Below, piece by piece: positions 1 to 13,100 of a stretch of DNA of 64,000 nt. The notes beneath the pieces are model-generated. The model had not been told where the DNA came from and ran no database searches. It saw only the letters and a list, made by a program, of their open reading frames with translations. The position numbers and the translations under genes were made by a program. How positions within the stretch are numbered: position 1 is the first letter of the stretch; the number at the start of each line of letters is the position of its first letter. The DNA lies in assembly GCA_950106755.1 (NCBI GenBank), contig OX467083.1:40624555-40688554 (forward strand), read 5' to 3'. Source of the DNA: Climacium dendroides (Eukaryota > Streptophyta > Bryopsida > Hypnales > Climaciaceae).

Positions 1-304
1 ACGGATATTTTATGATTGCAAAAATATGACTAGGGATGACTAGGGACTAATCATAGTTATATTCTTGAAGGCCAATACCTTGGAGAGAAATATGACTATA
101 AATATAACCACTAGTCATTTTGGAGCCTTGTACTTTGCGGGCATATACTATACACCGGTTGAAAACACCAAAATACTTCATAGAAAATTGTAAGGAACAT
201 GTTTGGAGAACGTTGAGTCATATTGCTAATCATATTTCCATAATAGTGACATCGGGGGGAGTCCCCCTCCAAAATATGGGCAATCCAAAAAAATGGTCAA
301 GCCA

Positions 305-400
305 TTGTTTAAGATTTTGAAATCCTGAACGCCTACTTTTAGGATTTTGAAACCTAGTCACTATTTTTTAGGGTTTTGAAACCCTAACTGCTACTTTTTT
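305..400. repeat. short tandem repeat with internal hairpins, about 43 bp x3
   Basis: Three imperfect copies of a unit built around TTTAGGGTTTTGAAACCCTAA lie side by side. Each copy contains a small inverted repeat (AGGGTTTTGAAACCCT in the best copy). No coding sense is visible. Confidence 0.55.
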
Positions 401-890
401 TGGCTCTTTTTTGTATTGTCTCTTACCTTTTATTTCTTGTTGCTTCTTGTTTAGGGTTCTTAATTGTTGCCTTCTATTATTCTTTAGTTCAAGCTTTAAT
501 TCTTGCTTTTTGTTGCTCTTTAGTTTAGGCTTCTTGTTTCTACTTGTTGTATTAAGATTCTTTCTTTTCTTGTATTTTAACTCTTTCTTCTTGTTGCTTT
601 TAAGTTCTTGTTTTTTGTTTTCTCTTGTTGTTTTTAAGTTCTTGCTTTTTGTTTTCTCTTGTTGCTTTTTGGTTCTTACTTCTTGTTTCTTATTATTGCA
701 TCTTAATTCTCATTTCTTATTATTGCATCTGAACTCTTACTTGTTATCTCTTAGCACTTGCCATTTTTTTCCTTCACTTTATCACCATTCTTATTCTTCT
801 TACTTTAAACTTGTGCTACATATTTTGTGTTGTTGTAAGCTTTTGAAGGTTGAACTTTGTTTTTCATTCACTAAAAAATAACTTCCCATT
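400..890. repeat. T-rich low-complexity tract
   Basis: A run of CTTGTTGCTTTT / TTCTTGTTTTT-like words repeats irregularly. The open frame of about 156 codons across it is low-complexity (Leu, Phe, Ser, Cys) and is explained by the pyrimidine-rich composition, not by a gene. Confidence 0.6.
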
Positions 891-1499
891 TTTTTAATTA
901 TATATGCAAATATAGAAAGTTGAAATAAAGTCATTGAAAATTATTTGCAATCCAATAAAGTCATCTTCACATTATTGTAAGGAAAATAGGCCCTATTGGC
1001 TTGTATGAATGATTCATTGTGATATATATGTTTTGTATTGGTGACTAACTAATGTCATTGAAAAGACACATTTTTTTTGGATTCTCCCTCTCTAAAATGA
1101 TTGTCTCTTATATATCTCTAGAAGCATATGTATTCATTTTTAACTACATAAAGTCTTTTATTCAACTATTCAATTATTTGGATGTATGATTGCAATATTT
1201 CATATCCATTTAAAATGCATGGAAAATGTGATTGTAATTTGTAACTCAAACTACTTTGAACCTTAGTCACCCTAATCACAAACCGCACACATGTGACTTT
1301 CAATCATTTAGAATATCACTTGCTTTAGTTATATTTTATAATATATTGACAAAGATATAACTAGCTACAGTCATACAATACTCATAGTTATGCACGCCAA
1401 AATGTGACTTCACACTTTGAAAAACATTACTACAATTAGTTATAAAATTATCAATGACATCTACATGAACTACCACATCAACCATAAATATAACTTAGA

Positions 1500-1795
1500 A
1501 GAGTCATATTCCACATCAGTAAAAAATATGATTCACAAGAGTTGTATTCCACATCATCCTAAAATATGTCGCGAGAGAGTCATTTTCCACATTAACAGAA
1601 AACATGACTCCCGAGAGTCATATTTCAAATCAACAAAAAATATGATTGAATAAAGTCATATGTCATGTTAGCTAAAATATGACTTACTATAGTCATATTC
1701 CACGTCAACAAAAAATATAACTTATTGCAGTTATATTCCATATTAGAAAAAAATATAATTACACAGAGTCATATGCCACATTAGATTTTTTTTTC
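1500..1795. repeat. degenerate satellite-like tandem repeat, about 38-40 bp x7
   Basis: About seven diverged copies of a unit resembling AGTCATATTCCACATCA followed by AAAAAATATGACT follow each other every 38-40 bp. Looser relatives (words such as AAATATGACTA) occur at 20-110 and 1860-1960, so the whole first 2 kb may be one repeat-derived region. Confidence 0.6.
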
Positions 1796-2059
1796 CTTTG
1801 CCTAAGAAGCTAAAGAAAAAATCAAGCCCCCCAAGATAATCAATGTATATGCCATGTTGGCAAAAATATGGCTAATTATGGTTAATTAAACTCCCCAATC
1901 TATATGACTACCAATATGACTCGTGTCCAAAGCGACTCATCAGTAATGACTGAATCTAGTCATGTCATAAATCATCTACAATGATTTCTGCTTGAGTTAT
2001 ACTTTTTGATTTTACAACTCAATGCAATTATAAAACACCGGTTTTGTTGTAGTATCTCT

Positions 2060-5000
2060 AATAAAACAACAAATCAAAGAATGTTTCTCGAGCATTTTGT
2101 CTTTTATGTTTTTGATGGAAAAAAGACAAATTTATAGGTCTTCAAAGCAAAAAAGATTTAGCTTTCAATTGATGTCCTAAAGAGGCATCCCTTAAGATTG
2201 TTGAACACTAAATAAATGAACCATTAACATGTGTAGAAATTGCATACTTAGTGGTGTTTATTGAGATATAGAATTGTGATTTTTCACCCCAATTCCATAC
2301 TTAATCCCTAAAAGCCCAATCAACCATTTTATAGCCGTTACCTAGCATTAGGTTGTATTTTATAGCAAAACAATTAATTCAAAATGTTGTTTTTCTATGC
2401 AAACTAGATTAGTTGTCTTCTTATTTTACACTCAAAACTAAAATCGCTACAAGGAAAAAAATATCAAGAAAATAACACAATGTTTTATCTTGTATTTATC
2501 TAGTGTTATAAAATTTACCATTTGAAAAAAGTGTTGGTATTCTCATTGTTAAATTTTATGCCTTTTTCACAAATTAATTGAAGTCACAATTTTAACCAAT
2601 CATATAAAAAAATCAAATTCTAAAGATAAAAATTGCATTTTTGATGAATTTTGAAGTTAAATCTAAAAAATTCATTTGAAATAAATCTATTAATAGTTTT
2701 GAATTTTTAATTGTACAAACACTTTCTAATCTTGATGCTTAACATTGTCTCCTTTGATACAATCTTCAATAAAGCTATAGAACTTATATTTTATAACATT
2801 CATATTTTTTCCAAAATCCTTGAGCCTTTAAGGATTTAGTTGTCATTGACAATACCAATCCTTTACAATTTTTACCACACTAGGATCCAACAAGGTGCAA
2901 TTGAAGCTATTTTAGAATTTTATACACCTTGGTGATGGGAATTGGAGATGGAAATTTGTCCACCGTGGCAAATTAGACTAGTTTGGATATTAGGGAGTGA
3001 TTTACATATTAAGTTGTTGACAAAGATTTGTTGTTACAAATATTGTCCTCAACAAAAATAAAAAATTTATCACATGTAAAATAAGCTTTGTTGTACTATT
3101 AAAACTAAAATTCAGGTAATACCTCCAAAAATGAGGAGGGGGATAGGGGCAAACGATTTGCATCTTTCACCAAGTACTACAAGAATATAATTATACTCTT
3201 GTAGTAGTTCTTGAGAGTGATTAATGATGCTATAAGAAAAAAAATCATACGAATAATAGGCCATAATTATATGGCAATATTATAATGCCATTTTTCTTGA
3301 GCCACATTAAATTGTGCTCAAGAAAGAACTTGGTCATTTTCTTTCTTAACTACAATTTTATATATTCATATATAATTGTGTACCTTGTGTCGTTGCTATA
3401 GCCAAAATAAAAGTAAAAATATTTTTTAATTTCTAAATTATAAAATCTTTGAAATTCAATATCTTTTATATATATAAGGAGTGCAAGGGCTCTGTTGCGG
3501 TTTGAGAGGTTGCGTTCTTCATACAAATAGAAAGCTTTATGCATGAAGGAGTGCAAAGGCTTTGTTTCATGGCATTTGGACATGCAATGTGAAACTCATA
3601 TTTTTTTCAAAATAAAAGATAATTTAATTCAATTTTTAAATTAAAAATGATTAAAAAATCCATAACTTTTTCACCATAGGTCCAAACGCCACAAAACAAA
3701 GTTATAGTCCCCAATTCCAATGGTACTAAAAATGTAATTAGGGACTCTCCATTTATTAAATCTCAGGGTATCAAACAAACAAAACAAACAACCTAATTTA
3801 AGGTATAGAACAATGTGGCATGTGTTGTTGCCACAATCAAAATAAAAGTAAAAATAATTATTAAATTTTTTTATTCATTAAAACTTTAAAATTCAATATC
3901 TTTCACACCATAGTGAAAGATATTGAATTTCAAAGGTTTAATGAATAAAGCCTTTGCACTCCTTTGTGCATAAAGCTTTCCATTCATACTAAGAATGCTG
4001 TCAAAAGCCTCATGATTTTTCAAATAAAGAAACACATAGACAAAACAAAACACCTAATTTAACCCCTAAAAAACTAAACTACGTTGTTTTGGCAACATAA
4101 CAATTTGGGGTAGCTCAATATGAATGGAATTTTTATTTTTTTATTTTAAATTTTCACACAACATGTGTCCAAGGAGTAGCTTAAAGGCCCAACAATTTTC
4201 ATGACTTTTCACTACTAACATAGTTAAAAAGTTATTGTATGATATGTAATTTTCAACATTCAGTGAATAGTTTGGGTACTATTTTTTTTTTTAAATAATT
4301 TTTTTAATTTAAAAAAAATTAATTCTCTAGATTTATACATACGTGGAAAGCTTTGAATCATTCCATTTTGATTAATGAGGAAAGTTATGAGGACTTTTAG
4401 TTGTGGGTAGTTTACAGGTAGTTATGAAATCTCTACTCTAAAATAAACTTTGGAGTCCTTTATTTAATTCAATTTTCAATACTTTTGGAAAAAAAATAAA
4501 AACATTAAGTGTACATTTTTTATTACAACATTACAACCATTGGGTTTGACATTTTTCAATTCCATAAACAATTGGTTAACAATTTAGTATTTTGAATCAT
4601 TCTCTACATCTTTCTACTTATTATTTTTTCCTATATGTTGTACAATTCCAAATGATCTAAAAATTTTCAAGCATGTAACCAACTTGCTTTGAAGAATGAA
4701 TCCAAAGAATTACAATCATTTTGGACATTCTTTCATAATGATTGACCTTGTGAAGTGAAGTGAAGTGCAATTGCTTGATTTTTTGCAAGGGTAAAATTTT
4801 TTTTTCCACTTCAAATGCTACTATCTTGCAATCTACATGGTGAAATTTTTTGAAGTTTTTTCCACATCTTCTCAAACTGGTGTACTACAAGATCCTATGG
4901 TTACATGCGTCCAAAAATGTTTTTTTTTCTAAAATTTGATACTTGTATTACAAATGATAGTTTTGGAGCATTTCTAATTAAAACATAATCAAAAACCTTT

Positions 5001-5480
5001 AGGGATTAAGGTATAGATTTTTGTCTCGTTAACTTGCCTTTGATGGACTCTTTTTTGTTTGTCAAAAATTCAAAGCCAAATTTTCTTATGTCTTATGTAA
5101 TTTTTTTCAATGTATTTTCAATAATAATACTCTCAAGATCTAATTCCATATCAATCATTCAAAATCATTTAAGCAGTTAATTTGCCAGGCCGTTTGCAGT
5201 TGTGCATCGACGATGCTCAAATGCCTCAAAGGACACGTCTTGTTCTGACCCATTTTGTGGCCCAATAATACTTAAACTTAGTTATACAGAATTCGTAAAG
5301 AACATGGACTGAACAAGAGATGACCTTGAGTGCATTGCAGACTTACGTGAGAACATTATTTATTTGCACATATCTTTTTCGGTGAACAGATTTTGGTGAG
5401 GAACTGACCCATTCAATGCAAAAGTAGAAGACCTCAATACCTCATCCTCAACATAGTATTCTAAGCATCATCAGTTCATC
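2060..5480. other. AT-rich spacer with no recognisable gene
   Basis: There is no reading frame with domain-like content on either strand. The only structure seen is a fold-back region: a segment at about 3380-3475 is repeated directly at about 3822-3905 and then inverted at about 3905-4000, including GGAGTGCAAAGGCTTTG and its reverse complement. This may be a decayed miniature element. Confidence 0.5.
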
Positions 5481-5489
5481 ATTAACTTA

Positions 5490-6492
5490 CACACCTCTAA
5501 GCTTAACCCCTCACCGCCCAAGGGGACCAAAAGTGTCCTCACACAGTCTAGCAGTCAACTTCAAAGTTCTGTAACTTTTGCATCCAATGTCCAAATTCAA
5601 TAAAACTTGTTGGGAAAGTTGAGCATAATATTCTACTTTTTGTGGTAAAATTTTCAAATCTATCAAAGATGTAATGAGTTTTTGAAATCCATTCAAAGTT
5701 CGCAGGTTCAATTTGAGTTCACCACACTGCAATGAGATGGCTGCAACTTCGGGGGCTTGTACCTTTTTCATCAAATGTTAGTTTTCAATAAAATTTGTTG
5801 GGTTTTGTTCCCCATAAAGTCTACTTATTGTGATAAAATTTTCATGTCAATCCAAGTTGTTTTGAATGCTTGGGAGCAATTCGAAGTTCAAAATCCAGAC
5901 ATTTTTGCATTACAGGGAACTTCGGCGGCTTATAACTTCTTCAGACAGGGTTTGTTTTCAATAATTTTTGTTGGAAAAGTTGCGCATACTAGTCTAGTTC
6001 TTGTGATAAAATTTTCATATCAATCCAAGAAGTTATGATTGACTGAGAAGCATTTTAGTAGAAGTAGGTTCAGCCATAGATGTGTTTTTTTGCTACTTTT
6101 TTCACTGTTTTTTGACATTTCAAAACAATTTTGCAAATGCAATGAGTCAATTGAATGACATTTTTTTTTCCACCAAAGTGTTTGTCTTTCGATTTTAAAT
6201 CACTTTGTAGTTTAAAGTTTTTTCATTTGAGTAGGTTTAGAAATCGAATTTCACCTCCAAATGTGTTTTTAGGAAAATTTCAGCATCTTTTATCAACACT
6301 AAAACATTATAATCTTTCAATCTATACGGTCAAATGACCCCAAATTTGACTTACACCAACTACAACATGCACACTACAAGATTGTAGTGTTGAGATTTTC
6401 AGAACTTACTCACATTTAGACTTATAACACTCAAAAAGCAAGGTTGTTTTTTGACATGGTTAGGCCTTGGGCGGTGAGGGGTTAAAGGTGTG
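5490..6492. mobile_element. small non-autonomous element with about 28-34 bp terminal inverted repeats
   Basis: The left end (5490-5523) and the reverse complement of the right end (6465-6492) share CACACCT followed by TTAACCCCTCACCGCCCAAGG. The left copy has six extra bases between the two blocks. The interior has three tandem units of about 180 bp, starting near 5560, 5741 and 5916, each with AACTTC..., a run like TTCAATAAAATTTGTTGG and TTGTGATAAAATTTTCA. No transposase frame is present. I could not define a target-site duplication, so the true borders may lie slightly outside. Confidence 0.6.
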
Positions 6493-6499
6493 GATGCCA

Positions 6500-7375
6500 G
6501 GGAATGAGTTCTGAATTTTCTTTTCAGGATGTGTTTGTGGGGGTTATCACATAACACAAGGGAATTAATTAACATAAGGAATGGGAATTCACTTATCATT
6601 TCACCCCGAGTGGCACTCCTAATCCACCCATAGTATAATTAGTAAAAGGCTCATAAAAGAGAACATACATGATCATCGCAAGGCCGTCGGCCGATGATTA
6701 CAATTATTCGATACTACACCATTCGGTAATCCACACAGAATTGCAGAAGCGTTACAAAAATCACCACTCACATTGAACGAGGTTATAAATTCAAACGACG
6801 ATTCGTTAAAAAATGCAAAGGAGAAAACACACAAACAAGCTCATACTGCAACAAGTTACCTACGCTGCGACTCCTTGTCTGAAACAGCATTGAAAACACA
6901 CAATAACTCGTCCTCAAGCTCAAGATACTATAACCAAAGATTCCTGCTCCTCCTCATGAGGCAACGAGAATGAAATACTTCTGTAAAAGTAGTCCACAGT
7001 ACTCTAATAAGCACGAAGTTCGAATTAGGCTATACAATATTAGCAACCTAATTAAAAGAAACAACCTACAAACGGCTGCTCCAATTGGTTCCTAATAGTG
7101 TCCTAACAGTGATTCCTGATAGTGATAGTGAGGGGAGAAAACTAGCGTCACCTATAAAATTAGTGTCACCGCAAATTTTTTGTGGACACTGATAAAAGAA
7201 TAATTCAAGTTGCGCTAATTCGAAATAGTGTGACTTTAGTAAATTAGCGACAATGGTAGACATATCAGTGTAGTAGACTAACGAAGCTTGACAGCCAAAA
7301 CCTACCGAGACTACACTTGCTACACGCTCGAAGCCCCCCAAACGAGTCTCTGTAGAAGTACAGATACATAAGTAA
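6500..7375. other. spacer, nothing recognised
   Basis: Short frames exist on both strands but none has domain-like composition or convincing exon borders. Confidence 0.4.
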
Positions 7376-7380
7376 TTCTG

Positions 7381-7600
7381 AAGTTTACACAAAGGTCGAA
7401 AACGACACCCTTGCTACATGCTAGAAGCACCATGTAAGAAGTGCATGCAATTCAGATTGATATGTGGTTCTCAAGTTTATACAAAGGTCGACGAACAACA
7501 CTTGTTATATGGTAGAAGTAACATGTATGGAATGCATGCAATTCCGATTGATATGTGATTTTCATATTTATACAATGGTCGGAGCACAACCAACTCCTGA
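7381..7600. repeat. tandem repeat of about 91 bp, 2.5 copies
   Basis: Units marked by AAGTTTAYACAAAGGTCG start at about 7381, 7473 and 7563 and also share GGAATGCATGCAATTCCGATTGATATGTG-like sequence. They lie just downstream of the TPR gene's stop codon and so may be in its 3' flank or 3' UTR. Confidence 0.6.
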
Positions 7601-7650
7601 CACTCACTTTTGAAAGAGCAAACGCCAAAGAGTACAAGCTTAATGATATT

Positions 7651-8280
7651 TTACACAACCCGGTAATTGCTGAGTCCAACGTTGGTGAGCCTGTACTGGT
7701 ACTGCGTCTCCTCCTCTTCCTCCTCTTCGTCGCTACTCACGTCGTCGCCCAAGCTGCTCCATCGCGAGTAATCCACCCCAGTGTGTCCCTTGGGCTTCGG
7801 AATGGCCGCCCATCCTGCGGGTTTGGGCAGTGGCGCCAGCGCCGGCAGCTTCCGTTGCGGGTGCGAGGGCGATCCCGGAGGCGTTTCGTTCTCGGCTTCG
7901 GGAATGGTCGCCAACGCCATCTGCGTCTTCAACCGCGTCTGCAAGTTTCGGTACACCTCGGAATCCGGGTTGGCTTCCAGCAGGCGGTTGACGTCGAACA
8001 AGGCGGAGTGGTAGTCTTTCATGGCCACGAGGGTCTGTGCGCGCAGCATGAGCGCACCCGCGTGCTTGGCGTCGAGCTCAAGCACGGCGCTGCACTCCTC
8101 CGCGGCCAGCTTGTACTCCTGGAGCTTCAGGTGACATGCTGCGCGGTTGCTGTGCAACGCGATTTGATGGTTCAGCTGCGTCGCGGCGTTCAGGGCCTCC
8201 GTGTAAAGCTCCAACGCTTCCGCGTACTCAGCAGCACGGTACTTCTGGTGCGCTTTCTCTGTCTTCGTAATCGAAGTCAT
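7651..8280 (-). CDS. small TPR-repeat protein (209 aa)
   Basis: Likely a cytosolic co-chaperone-type or scaffold protein; the exact partner is not known from sequence. The frame is intact and much more GC-rich than its surroundings. Residues about 5-112 form three tetratricopeptide repeats (A-x-x-K/Y...A-L-x-x-Y-x-x-A-L, then N-R-A-A-C-x-L-K, then R-A-x-x-L). A proline-rich linker follows, then GHTGVDYSRWSSL and an acidic run (SSDEEEEEEET) near residue 190. I chose the ATG at 8280 because the TPR homology starts right after it; the same frame stays open upstream to 8520 but with non-TPR, unlikely sequence. It appears to be a single exon. This is the only gene in the window that looks like an ordinary host gene. 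A plant TPR family assignment is secure; a specific name is not. Confidence 0.85.
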   Translation of the reverse strand: MTSITKTEKAHQKYRAAEYAEALELYTEALNAATQLNHQIALHSNRAACHLKLQEYKLAAEECSAVLELDAKHAGALMLRAQTLVAMKDYHSALFDVNRLLEANPDSEVYRNLQTRLKTQMALATIPEAENETPPGSPSHPQRKLPALAPLPKPAGWAAIPKPKGHTGVDYSRWSSLGDDVSSDEEEEEEETQYQYRLTNVGLSNYRVV

Positions 8281-9330
8281 TGCATACCGCAATCCACATA
8301 CGACCAGCTCCAAATCCCTCCCTTGCTCACTCCCCGCTACAAGAACAAACCTCTCACATTCAGTTCCACCCCCATGAAATTCCCCAGAGAAAAACCCAAC
8401 CCTAATTACATAACACACTTCCGCAAATGCGCTCCGAACCCTAACTCCAAAGAAATCACTCCCACACACAAAACATGCACCATTATTCGCTCCAAAACAC
8501 ACACGAAGCAACCTAAACACACATCAACTCAGCTCTCATCTACCAGAAGCTCACAAAAACCAATCTTCCAATCGGAGAGCGTTACTGCACTACCGAATCC
8601 AAGCTTACGGAAGCGTGCTTTCTTGGGAAGTTCAGTTGGTCAGAGCCCATCCACAAAGGAATCTGGTGCGCCAGCTCACGCCCAGCACGGTGGAAAGGGA
8701 GGATCACCGCCGTCGTCCAAAACAAGCTGCAGATGCAGCATAGATGCGCAGAGCCCTGAGGTGGCGATGGCGAGCGGAGGCAAGAGGGAGCAAAGGAAGC
8801 GGAAACTGAGTGGAGGTGCTGGCAGAAAGGATGCGGGCTGGGCAGGCGTAAGAAAAGAATTGGTGGGGTCTGCCCGGGAAGGAGACGTTTTGGTTTGTGT
8901 GGCCCTGGTTTGAATGTCTGTGGCTGTCCGTTACTTTCTTTGGTCGTGGCAGCCAGCCGTACGTGAAGTTCCAACAAGGAAAAAAAGTTTGAATGTTTGA
9001 ACTGAAGAAACAAAACAATGCATGCAAGGAAGGCAAGATATTCTTGACTAAGGTAAAACATCCCATTGCGGTCATATGACCCATAGTGGACACCTAAGCG
9101 TTTCACTATTTCTCACCCCTTCTTTTATGACTCTGCCACCTTTTGGCCCTCTCCTCCATGCCAGCCCTTCGTGGGCCTCGATTCATGAACTGTAGTAGTT
9201 GACAGCATTGATGTCCATTTTACCTTGCGGTTTTTACCCGGCAGACACTTCCCGCGGTAAATCACAATCTCTGCAGGAATGTGTTTCACGTCCATCTCCG
9301 CACAGTACTTGTTTTGGAAATGACTCAATC
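8281..9330. other. 5' flank of the TPR gene, no supported gene
   Basis: This is about 1 kb of mixed-composition DNA upstream of the minus-strand TPR gene and left of the large MULE. Open frames on both strands (for example 8582-9106) are in arginine, proline or serine-rich shadow frames without domain features. It probably contains the TPR promoter, but no specific box could be defended. Confidence 0.4.
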
Positions 9331-10177
9331 TCCCCAGTCAATGTTTCAATGTTTTGGGTGTTTTAGGGTTTCGGATGAAGCAGCTGTGTTTCTGGACCGA
9401 GGGTTTCAGGCGGCTAGGGTTTAGGATCATTGATATTTGTTCAATGTCCCGAGTCAGTGTTTCGGCTTGGTTTAGCGGTTTAGGGTGGACCACCTCTGTT
9501 TTGGGGGGCGAGGGTTTCATCTGGTTAGGGTTTGGGGTGCTTGTCCGGCGCCTTTGGTCGACCGCGCCCACGGTTTTGCTTGAAATTGAATTTTTTGCGA
9601 CAGATTGCCGCTTCGGTGGGCTGTACTTCTTGTTTTGCGACGGAAGGAGGCAGCAATCGACGGGCTTAGCACGTAGGAAGGTTTAGGCGTGATTGTGGAT
9701 AGGCTTTGAATGGCTTTAGGCTACGAATTCCAGCGGGAATTGCAAGGTTTAGTAGCGAAGTCGTTGCAGCAAGGCCCATTCTGTGAATTGATGCACGCGT
9801 GATAGCAGTTCAGGGATTAGGGTGCATTTTCTTATTTTTTGCAAATCCGTTGTGCTTCTTGGGTGCATATCCATCGATCTTCTGTTGGGCCAATCTTCAA
9901 TGGAATTAGTGTTTAGAGTGCATTTTCCCACATACGGTATAATGCGCAGTAGTACGTCCTCGTACATCAGGAGCATTTAAAGAGGATCCTTCTGAATCCT
10001 ACACGAGTTGGGAAGGGAGCTCAAGTTTACGCTGTACTACCACGATTTTGACATGGTTTCGGGTTTACGGGGGGAGAGGGTCTATGCTTACGCTGCAAAT
10101 AGCCCTTTTCCAGGTGGTTTGCTTCTAGGGTTTGGAGAGGTTGCTTTTACTCGGTAGTGCCTTGTTTCAGTCCTTCC

Positions 10178-13100
10178 ATGGCTAAAACAAAATCACCCTT
10201 CGCAATGAATGGTCTTGGTGGAGATACAAAGCCCGCTCCTACTTCAGGAGGAATCCAATATGCGACAAGGTCAGGTCAATTGGCAGTGCAACTCGAACTT
10301 GTCTAGGCTAATGTGCAGTTTCCTCCTGATGGGCCCATCTTCGTGCATTCCTTGCTGTGGTGCCTTCGTGAAACACGACAGGTACGCAAAAGATAAGGGA
10401 AGGACACTAAGAAGGTAGCGGTTGTACAGCAATGTTTCATCCCCACCAGTAGAGTCCAGGACTTCATCGTGGGCATGGAAAATACAAAAGGCGATGTAAC
10501 CAGCAAGTTTGTGAAAATACGAACAAAGCCAATGAAAGATGGAGAAAAATACTTTGCAACTAAAACTACTGCAAATGAGGTTACACGGTACAGAACTCTT
10601 TCTTTTTTTACCTCCTTTGTAGTTGAAATTCATACTTTCCAATGGACATTCAGTCTCTACTCTGGCATATCTTCTGTTCACATCATTTAGGGACCGCGAT
10701 CACCTCTTACTCCATTTGCTCTCCTACTTACCAAGTGTTTCGAAATACTGTACACTTGTACCTTGGGTTTTGCAGCTACCATTGTCAATTTAGTCCACAG
10801 GACCACTCTGCAAATGTAAAGACAATAAGCTCAATGTTGCTTAGGAAGAAAAGACCAAAGGCTATTGTTGTTGGAGTTGTGAAGACAAAAGGCAAAGCAA
10901 AACAGAAGATTCCTCTTGCGGAAGGGGAAGTGCAGCCATCAAAACAGAATAAAACAAGAGCTAAGAAGACGTCAAGAAAAGGGAACGAGGCAGAGGGTGC
11001 TTCCAAGCCCAAGTGGAAGCGTGCCACAAAGAAGCTTCCAACAAAGAACCTTCCAATGCCGTCGGGTGACATTGAACTTGGCGTGGGAGAAATTGCAGAC
11101 ACTGTTCGTCGCCTCAGCATGGAAAGCAGCTGCAAGACGTCTAGAAACACTGTCATGGTTGGGGCATCTGCTGTAGGAGAAAACACTGCACCGCCAGCTA
11201 AGCGCCGGAGTTAGTTACGCCCGCGCCGGAATGCTGCAATTCCAGGTGCCCCTGAAATCGCATTACTATCCACGGATCCGTCCGCGCTTCCTTTAAGTGA
11301 CAAGCCCAAGACACCTCGAGGATTGAGTATAGACTTGAATTTACCAGCCAACAATGTTGAATCATCTCGGCTTTCATTTACCGAAGCTGAATCCAGAGTA
11401 TTGCGATGGCAGGCTTCAAGTGCCATGAAGCTCCAAAAAAAAACAAAAAGGTTGTGTGCAAGCGTACTAAGGCGCCGAAAAAGACCCCCATAACACTGCC
11501 GGTTGCCTTCTTGGAACTTGACTTGAATGGCCCGCCCCCTCCCCACTACGACAACTTGGACGTGGCATTATTGACCAACAATGTTGGGGAAGCACGGCTG
11601 CCTCTTGCACAATGTGCAACTGCAGTGGAAAGTAGTAGGACCGAACGAGACGCCTCTAGGCAGGCTATTGAGTCTCACACAAGTAACAATGTCCCTATGC
11701 TGATCAACCTGAATGAGCTGGAAAACAATGACTTACAGACAACAAAGCCAAGTGGGACCAAGAAGAGTCCACAAAGATCTGCTGTCCTTGTGAAGCCAAG
11801 AGATTCGCTGAAACAATGGGGAGGTGGTTTGAAGCGGGGGTGCTTGGTGTCATTTAGTGTAAAAACACTATATTTGCTTCCACATGTCACGGAGATAACA
11901 CTCTACCAAAGTGACCATGTGAATGAAGCCGGTATTCAATGCCATGGATTGAGCAATGCAAGAGACCGAAGTGCATTCACATGGCACTTGTCAGAAGAAA
12001 TTAAAGAATTCGTCTTGAAATTTCTTCGGGATGGACACAATGTTCCACAGATCATGTCGAAACACATTCAGATTGTGAAGGACTCCCTTAGCGCAGGTAG
12101 TGGCATTTCGAGGGACATGTTCCTACATGAGCGGGATGTCAGGAATTTGGCTACGAAGGTGGCACGGGAGACGTATATGCTGCACACTTTTGATGCAAAA
12201 AGTGTACAGTTGTGGGTGGAGCAAAATTGAGGGAGTGTTTTTTTTTACCAAGAAATGGGATTGGTCACACAAGGTACACTCACACACTTGACAATGCCCT
12301 TCACTATAGGAATTCAAACACCTTGGCAAAAAGACATGCTGGTCAAGTTTGGCCACGAGAGTGGTGTTTCAATTGATGCCACCTTTGGCACTAACGAGAA
12401 TAAGGTATGCATTCTTGAAACACTACCGTCACAATTAGGCGGTTTAGCTCTATCCATTTCTGCCTTACCTTGAAATTTGAGAAAGGATTTAGGGTCAGCA
12501 TATTAGGAATTTCTGAGTATGTCTGATTCTGCAAGTTTAGGGTTGCGTATCTTTGCTTACGGATGAGTCTTCTTATTGCTGGAAACATTGTTGGTATGTA
12601 TGCACAGTTTCTTCTCTACACGGTCATGGTGTTCGACGAATGGCACAATGGAATCGCGGTGGCTTTTATTATTACATCGCGTTCAGCACAGGAGGATTCC
12701 ACTCCCTGGATGCGGGCGTTGGATGTTGCATTGAGACGAGATATGCCGAATTGGAAGCCCAATGCATTCATTGTGGATTGTGCACCAGGAGAAATAAATA
12801 GTTTGAGGTATGTTGTCTTCCCACTATCTAATATCACAGTACGATGGCCAGCTTCATGTCTTTGGGGAAAGGGTGAGTAAGGTAGAGTGGAAATGATTGT
12901 CTAGGTTCAGACCAGTCACTTGAAGGACATGCACGAAAAAAACCTACTTTTTCAAACAGTACGTGCTGAACTGTGGATTTAAGAAGAAACAGTGACACTA
13001 ATGAAACACTGACTTCTGCATCCCTGTCTTAGGGTGGTGTGGTCAAATACGGCGATTTTTCTATGCCTCTGGCATGTCCATCGAGCATGGCAAAAGCAGG

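Noticed and set aside
411..881. 156-codon frame resembling a membrane protein
   Set aside because: A T-rich tract read as Leu/Phe/Cys/Ser; no start context and no topology pattern beyond composition.
7555..8913. 452-codon open frame on the plus strand
   Set aside because: It is antisense to the TPR gene and owes its length to that gene's GC-rich codons; its protein is Arg/Leu/Val-rich without domains.
8582..9106. 174-codon open frame on the minus strand upstream of the TPR gene
   Set aside because: Low-complexity His/Pro/Ser composition, an overlapping rival frame, and no splice link to the TPR gene that preserves a plausible start.
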